A program made the translations under genes and the position numbers. The notes below the pieces were generated by a model that was not told the origin of the DNA, did no database searches, and worked only from the letters and a program-made list of their open reading frames with translations. Shown in pieces: positions 27,198-33,998 of a DNA stretch of 64,000 nt. How positions within the stretch are numbered: the stretch's first letter is position 1; each line of letters starts with the position of its first letter. This DNA is from Limnobacter parvus (lineage in GTDB: Bacteria; Pseudomonadota; Gammaproteobacteria; Burkholderiales; Burkholderiaceae_B). The DNA is taken from contig NZ_JANKHG010000014.1 of assembly GCF_024623725.1 (NCBI RefSeq), positions 390,243 through 454,242 of the forward strand, given 5' to 3'.

Positions 27198-27281
27198 GGA
27201 ATTCCTTTGGGAGGGTGCGGTTCGGGAGCGAAGTATAGCGCCAAACAGCGCCCCCGAGTAAACAGACTTAACGTAGGATAA

Positions 27282-27527
27282 TCAAGCCCGTTTAATAAAC
27301 CGCAGCAGCACCAAAAGCACAATCGCACCGATGGTCGCCACAATAATACTGCCTAATAGGCCACCGCCGCTGGACACGCCCATGGAAGAAAACAGGAAAC
27401 CTCCAATGAAAGCACCAATTACGCCAACCACCAGGTCACCGATGAGACCGTAGCCACCACCTTTAACCAACATGCCAGCCAACCAGCCAGCAATCAAACC
27501 CACAATCAGAAATACCAATAAACTCAT
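27282..27527 (-). CDS. GlsB/YeaQ/YmgE-family membrane protein
   Basis: 81 residues, three hydrophobic segments with the glycine-rich pattern of the transglycosylase-associated family: LIAGWLAGMLVKGGGYGLIG, VGVIGAFIGGFLF and a final IIVATIGAIVLLVLLRFIKR. Usually part of the general stress response; exact function unknown. AGGAGAAAGGT directly precedes the ATG. Confidence 0.92.
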   Translation of the reverse strand: MSLLVFLIVGLIAGWLAGMLVKGGGYGLIGDLVVGVIGAFIGGFLFSSMGVSSGGGLLGSIIVATIGAIVLLVLLRFIKRA

Positions 27528-27536
27528 ACCTTTCTC

Positions 27537-27797
27537 CTAAGTGGAATGGACTTGCCATTCCGTTGATGCTGATTCGCATTGTTTATCGTCTTCTTTTTCA
27601 TATTCCGCAACCAGAGCCGAAGCTTCGTCGAAATCTTCTTGCGCAACAAACACATTGGCAAAACCGGTGGGGCAGAGGTCGCCCACTGCACCTTGAAGGA
27701 AGTGGCCACCTACGTAGGTTTGAATGTTACAGGCATTCAACATGCCGGCGACGATGTGCGCCTCGATAATATTCCCCGCCTTAAACACAATGTTCAT
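27537..27797 (-). CDS. DUF2007-type putative signal-transducing protein
   Basis: 86 residues with the DUF2007 pattern: a short strand, NIIEAHIVAGMLNACNIQTYV, then FANVFVAQEDFDEASALVAEYE and a polar tail. The fold is PII/ACT-like; its role is uncharacterised. The start codon lies three bases downstream of a run of ten G residues (minus strand), which occupies the place of the ribosome site. Ten bases separate its end from the GlsB gene. Confidence 0.82.
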   Translation of the reverse strand: MNIVFKAGNIIEAHIVAGMLNACNIQTYVGGHFLQGAVGDLCPTGFANVFVAQEDFDEASALVAEYEKEDDKQCESASTEWQVHST

Positions 27798-27800
27798 CAG

Positions 27801-27810
27801 CCCCCCCCCC
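27801..27810 (-). repeat. G10 homopolymer at the ribosome site of the DUF2007 gene
   Basis: Ten consecutive C on the plus strand (G10 on the coding strand), flanked by A5. It sits at positions -4 to -13 relative to the ATG, so length changes by slipped pairing would alter the ribosome site or any promoter spacing. Confidence 0.85.
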
Positions 27811-27865
27811 TTTTTGGCAGACTAGCCGAAAGACTGTGATGCCGACAAGAACTTCTTAACGGCCA

Positions 27866-28324
27866 CTAACCCGACTTGGTGCGATCTTGCATTTCCTGAC
27901 CTAGTCCATGAAGGTTTATCTTGGACGCATTCACTTTGGGAAACATGTCAGATTCTGACTTCGCAATGTGTTTGCCGATGCTTGTGGACAATTGCTTGAC
28001 CTGCTCATCAAATAGCAAATCAGTGCCATTCATGGCCTTGAGCTGCTTGAGCAAAAAGCGCAATCGAATGTGTTCAACGATTCCCTGGTTCATGATGCCC
28101 ACCAACCCCTTGATGTGTGCCTTAACTTCCGGGTAGAAGATTTTTTCTTCCATCTCCATGTGCGTGGACAAGTCAATCGACATTTGATCGATTAACTGTT
28201 TCTTCTTTTGGTGTTCAACCATTGAAAGCGCACTGTATATCGCAAGCTGGGTTTCAAAATTGCGGTGGTCTTTGCGCAACATGGTCACAGCATCTTGCGG
28301 ATTAAAAGAGTCTGAATTTGGCAC
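27866..28324 (-). CDS. Hemerythrin-domain protein
   Basis: 152-residue four-helix protein. Candidate di-iron ligands are seen in MLRKDHRNFETQLAIYSALS, DLSTHMEMEEKIFYPEVKAH, NQGIVEHIRLRFLLKQLKA and IGKHIAKSESDMFPKV, spaced as in the HHE cation-binding domain. Possible roles are oxygen, nitric oxide or iron handling in stress. The start is a GTG with GGGGAG upstream. Confidence 0.87.
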   Translation of the reverse strand: MPNSDSFNPQDAVTMLRKDHRNFETQLAIYSALSMVEHQKKKQLIDQMSIDLSTHMEMEEKIFYPEVKAHIKGLVGIMNQGIVEHIRLRFLLKQLKAMNGTDLLFDEQVKQLSTSIGKHIAKSESDMFPKVNASKINLHGLGQEMQDRTKSG

Positions 28325-28474
28325 GGTGTTCTCCCCTTGTAGTTTGAATTCAAAGAATCACCGCATGATTGCCCACTTCGACAAATTTGTTCTGTACGTT
28401 TACGCACAGACCCGATAGGCAATCCCCGTGAAGCTTGGAGACTCTAACAAGCCATTATCAGGAAGGTATACCCC

Positions 28475-28933
28475 GTGAAAAGCAAAACCTACTCAATCAA
28501 GAAAGCCACTACGCTGTTGCGAACATCCCTTGTCCTAGCGACTGCCGGATTTGTCACAATTGGCCTGTCCGCCTGCGACAACAACGATGCGATTAGCGAC
28601 AATCAATCCAGAATGGAGGAACCCATAATCAATTCTCAAAACAACACAGCCAACTCAAACCCCGGCTCCATGCCCAATAACACAAGCAATGCCGCATCCG
28701 ACACATCATCAGACACCTGGATTACTGCAAAAGTGAAAACCGAATTGCTGGCAGACGACATTAGCAAAGGTTTTGACATTGAAGTAACCACGTTAGACGG
28801 AGTCGTTTCACTGGATGGCAAAGTTAAGGATTCAGAATCGATAATGCATGTGCAGCAAATCGCCAGCAGCGTTGAAGGTGTATTGCGGGTAGATTCATCG
28901 GGATTGATGTTAGAGGAAGCGAGAGCTTACTAA
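28475..28933 (+). CDS. BON-domain lipoprotein
   Basis: 152 residues from a GTG with AGGAAGG nine bases upstream. Signal peptide with lipobox LSAC (Cys at residue 34), then a Ser/Asn-rich linker (about residues 35-82), and one C-terminal BON domain: DTWITAKVKTELLADDIS, VTTLDGVVSLDGKVKDSESI and ASSVEGVLRVDSSG. BON proteins such as OsmY and DolP bind phospholipid surfaces; this one probably sits on the outer membrane's inner leaflet. Confidence 0.88.
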   Translation: MKSKTYSIKKATTLLRTSLVLATAGFVTIGLSACDNNDAISDNQSRMEEPIINSQNNTANSNPGSMPNNTSNAASDTSSDTWITAKVKTELLADDISKGFDIEVTTLDGVVSLDGKVKDSESIMHVQQIASSVEGVLRVDSSGLMLEEARAY

Positions 28934-28947
28934 AAATACAGGGCACA

Positions 28948-28973
28948 GCAACCTTCCACTTTCGGAAGGTTGC
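28948..28973. terminator. Palindromic hairpin between convergent genes
   Basis: GCAACCTTCC (28948-28957) and GGAAGGTTGC (28964-28973) form a perfect 10-bp stem with a 6-base loop between the BON lipoprotein and phasin-like genes. There is no clear U run on either side, so it may be a weak bidirectional terminator or transcript-end stabiliser. Confidence 0.5.
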
Positions 28974-28996
28974 CTGTGTCAGCAGAGGTCAACACA

Positions 28997-29407
28997 TTAC
29001 CTATTGCGTGACAAACGCCTTGCATTTGACACTGCTTGACGGTGCACTGGCTCGATGCCTGCAGACATAATCTTGTTCACCTCGTTCGACATGGCTGAAA
29101 TTGCCGATGTAACACAAGGGCTTTTGCCTGCCACAGCGGCAGCAGTGAAGGTGGACACCATAACTTGTGCAAGGGCAAACTGCGACTTGAACATTTGAAC
29201 CCAAATCGCATTCCACGACTGATAAAAAGCCGTGACTTTTTCGTCGCTCATCTGCTTGAATTCTTTTTGGTCCTGAGCCGACATATTGGGCCCGGCAAAA
29301 GCCATTCTTGTGAGTCGTTGCGCGACAACCTGCGGGGTCGCGATCGATAGTTCGAGGGCTTGTTGGGAAAGGCGTTTGCTTGAAGCTGGGTAAGATGATG
29401 TTTTCAT
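28997..29407 (-). CDS. Phasin-like (polyhydroxyalkanoate granule) protein
   Basis: 136 residues, almost all helical, no signal peptide. The segment VAQRLTRMAFAGPNMSAQDQ followed by EFKQMSDEKVTAFYQSWNAI resembles a family of short PHA-granule phasins in Burkholderiales (arginine-rich helix, AGP turn, DQKEF, then EK-rich amphipathic helix). A C-terminal basic tail is present. The link to PHA is by sequence recollection; no PHA synthase lies in the window, though the beta-oxidation locus next door could supply precursors. Confidence 0.62.
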   Translation of the reverse strand: MKTSSYPASSKRLSQQALELSIATPQVVAQRLTRMAFAGPNMSAQDQKEFKQMSDEKVTAFYQSWNAIWVQMFKSQFALAQVMVSTFTAAAVAGKSPCVTSAISAMSNEVNKIMSAGIEPVHRQAVSNARRLSRNR

Positions 29408-29491
29408 CTACCCACCTTAGCACAGTTGATTGTGCAGTACAGCATTTCTTTCAAAAGCAACTTGCTTCACTGCCCCCGATGTGATGACACC

Positions 29492-31072
29492 TTACTTTGG
29501 CGAAACCCGAAGCACTTTTCCGTCTGTGTTGTCGGTTAGCAGATAGATTGCACCTTCGGGCCCGGTGCGAATGTCTCGAATACGCTCACCCAGGTCTTTA
29601 AAAAGCACTTCTTCCTCGGTGGCCTTGTTGCCATTGAGCACAACTCGACTTACAGAGCGCGCTTTCAATGCGCCAACAAGGAAGCTGCCTTTCCACTTGG
29701 GAAACAGGTCACCGTTGTAAACAGTCATGCCAGAAGGCGCAATGGAAGGTACCCAGTAAATGGCGGGCTGTTGTGTGCCCTCATATTCTTTGTAAGGCGA
29801 TATGGTGGCACCGGAATAATCAATGCCGTAAGTAGCTTTAGGCCAGCCATAATTGGTCCCGGGGGTGACAACGTTCACCTCATCGCCACCGCGCGGACCA
29901 TGTTCATGCGCCACAAGGCGCTTGTTGGCTTCGTCGTAAACAAGACCTTGTACGTTGCGATGACCATAACTGTAAATCTCTGGTTTTGCGCCCTGCGTGC
30001 CCACAAAGGGATTGTCTTTGGGCACCGAACCATCGGCATTGATGCGCACAATCTTGCCAAGGTGATTCGACAGGTTCTGTGCTTCTTCACGGTAGCTGTA
30101 ACCATCGCCAAGCGTCAAAATCAGCGTGTTATCAGGCAACCAAGCCATGCGACCGCCATAGTGCGCACTGCCTGATTTCGCCATTTGTGAACGGAATATT
30201 TCCTTCACATTCTCGAGACCGTTGGCGCCTAACTTTGCGCTGGAGACACAGGCGTGGTTTGCACTGCGCGTACCACAGGCATAGCTTAAAAATATTTGCT
30301 GGCTTTGCGCAAAATCAGTTGCGGGCAATACATCGAACAACCCTGCCTGGCCGCTGTACAGAACCTGCGGCACACCGCCAACAGGCTTGGCTTGCAGTTT
30401 TCCATCGGCATTCACAATACGCAGGCGACCAGGCTTTTCTGTAATCAGTGCCCGACCATCTGGCAAAAAGGCCATGGACCACGGATTTTCCAAACCGTCG
30501 GCAAAGGTTTCAACTTTGTAGGGCTTGTTCGACTGCGCCTGCACATCGGCTGATGGAAGCGCCAAACCGGCAGCAAGCAAGATCGCCATGGCAGGCGCTG
30601 CTGCCACTTTGCCAAGCTTGGACAATTTCGCGAATAAAGCGCCTGAAAGCGCAGCACTGGCAACCATCGAGAACATTCCACCGGCAGTGCGGGTGGAGGC
30701 AATTAGAATTGGCATTGGTGCAATCATGTCGACCACTTTAAAAGTCACCCACAGGCCCAAGGCAGCGCCAAAGGCACACCAGAAGGTTCGTAGCGAGGCG
30801 CCTGTGAATCGGGTTAATAGCAATGCAGCGAGTTGAGATACTAAAAAGCTGCTCCCAAAGATGACCGCATAAACCAGCGAGAAGTTCCCGAGGTCGTGCA
30901 TCCAGGTGCTTAGACGGGTTTCAAACGGAATGCCGACACCCAGTTTTTGCAGGGCAAGCATATTGATTTGAGACTCAACAAGCGTACCTGCCACCGCGCC
31001 GAAAACAAAGGCGATCAGGAAGCAAATTGCCACAGCACTTTTACTCTTGCTTTCAATTTTACGTTCAACCAT
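29492..31072 (-). CDS. PQQ-dependent sugar dehydrogenase (YliI/Gdh-B type) with N-terminal membrane domain
   Basis: 526 residues. Residues about 15-185 form four or five membrane segments; from about residue 195 comes a six-bladed beta-propeller of the soluble aldose dehydrogenase family, with ENPWSMAFLPDGRALITEKP, GQAGLFDV, GDGYSYREEAQ, YSYGHRNVQGLVYD, EHGPRGGDEVNVV and GTNYGWP, the PQQ and calcium site motifs. It should oxidise sugars in the periplasm and pass electrons to the respiratory chain. Most relatives are about 370 residues with only a signal peptide, so the membrane domain is unusual. The start overlaps the thioesterase stop by eight bases. Confidence 0.88.
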   Translation of the reverse strand: MVERKIESKSKSAVAICFLIAFVFGAVAGTLVESQINMLALQKLGVGIPFETRLSTWMHDLGNFSLVYAVIFGSSFLVSQLAALLLTRFTGASLRTFWCAFGAALGLWVTFKVVDMIAPMPILIASTRTAGGMFSMVASAALSGALFAKLSKLGKVAAAPAMAILLAAGLALPSADVQAQSNKPYKVETFADGLENPWSMAFLPDGRALITEKPGRLRIVNADGKLQAKPVGGVPQVLYSGQAGLFDVLPATDFAQSQQIFLSYACGTRSANHACVSSAKLGANGLENVKEIFRSQMAKSGSAHYGGRMAWLPDNTLILTLGDGYSYREEAQNLSNHLGKIVRINADGSVPKDNPFVGTQGAKPEIYSYGHRNVQGLVYDEANKRLVAHEHGPRGGDEVNVVTPGTNYGWPKATYGIDYSGATISPYKEYEGTQQPAIYWVPSIAPSGMTVYNGDLFPKWKGSFLVGALKARSVSRVVLNGNKATEEEVLFKDLGERIRDIRTGPEGAIYLLTDNTDGKVLRVSPK

Positions 31073-31865
31073 ATACAGCCACCACTTGGTAACCCAGTGA
31101 AGCCAACTCGCCACCGGGGGTCCACAGCTTCGCGCTTTGATTCACGTAGCCATCCGCACCGGCCTTGGTTTCCATGTCAATTTGGAACCAGCCGTCGCTG
31201 TCGATGTTGGCAGGCAATGGGGGGAGTTCCAGTGACCAGCTGACCGAGCTTGCCATAACCGGTCCTTTGAAATGACTTAAGCAAGGCGTGGGCGGGCCGT
31301 CGCTCAACATCACAATTAGCACTTCTGGGCTCAGGTTTTTATCAATGGCTCGAATGTAAATGCCACTTTCCCAGAACGGAGTGCCCATGTAGGGAATACT
31401 GCCCAGGGCCCAGCGCATTTCAACGTGCTGCAAGAAGTTGGGGGTAATTTTCGGGATGAACGGCAAGGCCGGAACTTCATTCACAGTTTTGGGCAATGGT
31501 TTGTGCTGGGGTGTAAGCACAGGCAAAGCGGTTTCGCGTGGTGCACCAAACACACCCACCACCAAACCGGCCAGCGTTTCATCGCTGTAAATTTCGCACT
31601 GCACCTGGCTGACACTTTTGCCCTGCCGCAGCAGGCGGGTGCGGTACACCACATCGCCCGCAGGCACTGGCCCCACAAAGTTGGTTTGTAGCGCACGCAG
31701 TGGCATGTCGATGCCCAAGGTGTCGCGCATGGCCACCACCGCCAAAGCAGACAGGAAACCACCAAACATGGTGCGGCCTTGTGTCCAGTCATCGGTGGCA
31801 TGGAACGTTACCGTGTCGCCACTCAGGCGACGATTGGACAAAATTTCGGAGAGTGCGACAGTCAT
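31065..31865 (-). CDS. TesB-like double hot-dog acyl-CoA thioesterase
   Basis: 266 residues from the ATG at 31865. Two hot-dog halves are seen: DWTQGRTMFGGFLSALAVVA and LRALQTNFVGPVPAGDVVYR in the first, and KGPVMASSVSWSLELPPLPA near the C-terminus, as in the TesB-like (4HBT_3) family. Expected to hydrolyse acyl-CoA. It follows an enoyl-CoA hydratase gene by 61 bases and overlaps the sugar dehydrogenase start. Confidence 0.85.
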   Translation of the reverse strand: MTVALSEILSNRRLSGDTVTFHATDDWTQGRTMFGGFLSALAVVAMRDTLGIDMPLRALQTNFVGPVPAGDVVYRTRLLRQGKSVSQVQCEIYSDETLAGLVVGVFGAPRETALPVLTPQHKPLPKTVNEVPALPFIPKITPNFLQHVEMRWALGSIPYMGTPFWESGIYIRAIDKNLSPEVLIVMLSDGPPTPCLSHFKGPVMASSVSWSLELPPLPANIDSDGWFQIDMETKAGADGYVNQSAKLWTPGGELASLGYQVVAVYG

Positions 31866-31926
31866 ACTGAACCTATGGGGTGTTACTTGTTGATGCTTAT
31901 TGATGCGTGTGGGCGCTTGCCGATAC

Positions 31927-32694
31927 TCAAGCTTCGAATTGTTTAAAGTTGGGCGCGCGTTTCTCACCAAAAGCCTTGAATGCTTCTTGAGCGGGCGCCT
32001 GTGGAATCATGGCCATGAACAAGTGACCTTCTTCGGCCATTTTCTCTGAGATTGCAGACTTGTTCACCGACTTCATCAAACGCTTGGTGGTCACCAGGCT
32101 GGCAAGCGGTAGATCCAGCAGCTTCTTGACCTGTGCCTGCACATGCGCTTCGAGTTGCTCGGGTTCAAGCACGTCAGAAACAATGCCGGTGTCGTAGGCT
32201 TTCAACGCAGTGAACAAATCGCCCAGCAGCAACAATTCAGCCGCTTTTTGATAGCCAGCAGAAATAGGCAAAAGCAGGCTGGATGCTGCTTCAGGACAAA
32301 GACCCAACTTCACAAAGGGCATGGAAAATTTGGATGTGCTGGCGGCATACACCAAATCGCAATGCAGCAACACGGTGGTGCCTATGCCGATGGCCAAGCC
32401 CTGAACCTGCGCCACAACTGGTTTGGGGAACATGGCAATCATGCGCAGAAAACGGAACACAGGTGCATCAAGACTGGTGGGTGGATTGTTTAAAAAATCG
32501 CCCAAGTCGTTACCGGCCGAAAAGCAGCCTTCATGGCCTTTCAGTAACACCACTTTCACACCACTGCTGTGCGTGGCATCGCGAAAAGCATCGGCCAGCG
32601 CGGTGTACATGGCATTGGTAAATGAGTTTTTGCGTTCTGGCCGGTTGATGGTGATGGTCATCAGCCCGCTGTTGATGTCTGTTTGAATGTCCAC
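31927..32694 (-). CDS. Enoyl-CoA hydratase/isomerase-family protein
   Basis: 255-residue crotonase-fold enzyme. Oxyanion-hole segment GHEGCFSAGNDLGDF and VAQVQGLAIGIGTTVLLHCD are present. The Glu pair of classic hydratases is only partly matched (FVKLGLCPEAASSLLLPISA has one), so hydratase or isomerase activity is possible. C-terminal helices are normal. It sits downstream of fadA past a terminator and upstream of the thioesterase gene. Confidence 0.87.
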   Translation of the reverse strand: MDIQTDINSGLMTITINRPERKNSFTNAMYTALADAFRDATHSSGVKVVLLKGHEGCFSAGNDLGDFLNNPPTSLDAPVFRFLRMIAMFPKPVVAQVQGLAIGIGTTVLLHCDLVYAASTSKFSMPFVKLGLCPEAASSLLLPISAGYQKAAELLLLGDLFTALKAYDTGIVSDVLEPEQLEAHVQAQVKKLLDLPLASLVTTKRLMKSVNKSAISEKMAEEGHLFMAMIPQAPAQEAFKAFGEKRAPNFKQFEA

Positions 32695-32731
32695 TGCCGT
32701 GTTCCCTGTTTATTTTATTGTTAGGTGAATC

Positions 32732-32769
32732 AAAAAAAACGGGTGAAGGTTTGCACCCACACCCGCTTT
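32732..32769 (-). terminator. Rho-independent terminator after fadA
   Basis: On the minus strand GCGGGTG and CACCCG (CGGGTG 32740-32745, CACCCG 32760-32765 on the plus strand) form a stem followed by eight U residues (32739-32732). It separates fadE-B-A from the enoyl-CoA hydratase and thioesterase genes. Confidence 0.75.
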
Positions 32770-32783
32770 TGTTCGCGCTGAAA

Positions 32784-33983
32784 TTACACGCGTTCGAAGA
32801 TGCCTGCTGCACCCATGCCGGTGCCGATACACATGGTCACCATACCGTATTTCAGGTTGTGCCTGCGCAGTGCATGCACCACAGTGGCTGCACGAATGGC
32901 ACCTGTTGCACCCAGCGGGTGGCCCAGGGCGATTGCGCCGCCCATCGGGTTCACTTTGGCGGGGTCCAGTTCCAGGTCTTTCATCACGGCCAGCGACTGC
33001 GCAGCAAAGGCTTCGTTTAGCTCAAACCAGTCGATGTCGCTGGTTTTCAAGCCCGCGGTTTTCAACACGGCAGGAATGGCTTCCTTGGGACCAATGCCCA
33101 TGATTTCCGGTGGCACACCGCGCACTGCAAAACCGCGCCACTTGGCCAGAGGCGTCAAGTTATAGCGCTTCACTGCTTCTTCAGAAGCCAGAATCAGCGC
33201 GCCTGCGCCATCGCTCATCTGTGAGCTGTTACCTGCGGTTACAGAACCTTTGGCCGCAAAAACAGGGCGCAGTTTGGTGAGGCCTTCAATGGATGAATCG
33301 GCACGGGGACCTTCGTCCAGCGTCACTTCCTTGTTGCTGGTTTTGATTTCGCCAGTGGACAAATCGGGCGTGGCTTTCACAACTGTGAACGGTGTGATTT
33401 CATCGTTGAACTCGCCAGCCTGTTGAGCCGCAATTGCCTTTTTGTGGCTGTTCAGTGCGAACTCGTCTTGCGCATCGCGGCTAATGCCCCACTGCTGGGC
33501 CACTTTTTCAGCAGTCATGCCCATGCCGTAGGCAATCCCCAGGTTTTCGTCTTTCTGGAAAATCGCGTTGTTGAAGCTGGGCTTGTTGCCGCTCATGGGC
33601 ACCATACTCATGCTTTCTGCGCCGGCCGCAATCATCACTTCGGCTTCGCCCATGGCGATTGCATTTGCAGCCATCGACACAGCTGTAATACCCGAGGCGC
33701 AGAAGCGGTTGATGGTGACGCCACCCACGGTGTTGGGCAGGCCTGCCAGCAGCACGGCGATACGCGCCATGTTCATGCCCTGCTCGCCTTCGGGGAATGC
33801 GCAACCCACGATTGCATCGTTGATTGAAGCAGGGTCCAAATTGGGCACCTGGGCCATGGCGCTGGCAATCGCATGCACCAGCAGGTCATCGGGGCGGGTG
33901 TCTTTGAACACGCCACGCGGGGCCTTGCCAATTGGGGTGCGCGTTGCTGCGACAATGTAAACGTCTTTACAAGTTTGAGCCAT
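32784..33983 (-). CDS. fadA: Acetyl-CoA C-acyltransferase (3-ketoacyl-CoA thiolase)
   Basis: 399-residue thiolase completing the beta-oxidation cycle. Nucleophile Cys95 lies in INRFCASGITAVSMAANAIA; the C-terminal NPMGGAIALGHPLGATGAIR holds the His, and TMCIGTGMGAAGIFERV the second Cys. Forms a complex with the FadB-type protein encoded 15 bases upstream. Typical length; no sign of truncation. Confidence 0.95.
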   Translation of the reverse strand: MAQTCKDVYIVAATRTPIGKAPRGVFKDTRPDDLLVHAIASAMAQVPNLDPASINDAIVGCAFPEGEQGMNMARIAVLLAGLPNTVGGVTINRFCASGITAVSMAANAIAMGEAEVMIAAGAESMSMVPMSGNKPSFNNAIFQKDENLGIAYGMGMTAEKVAQQWGISRDAQDEFALNSHKKAIAAQQAGEFNDEITPFTVVKATPDLSTGEIKTSNKEVTLDEGPRADSSIEGLTKLRPVFAAKGSVTAGNSSQMSDGAGALILASEEAVKRYNLTPLAKWRGFAVRGVPPEIMGIGPKEAIPAVLKTAGLKTSDIDWFELNEAFAAQSLAVMKDLELDPAKVNPMGGAIALGHPLGATGAIRAATVVHALRRHNLKYGMVTMCIGTGMGAAGIFERV

Positions 33984-33998
33984 GTTTGCTCTCCTTTA

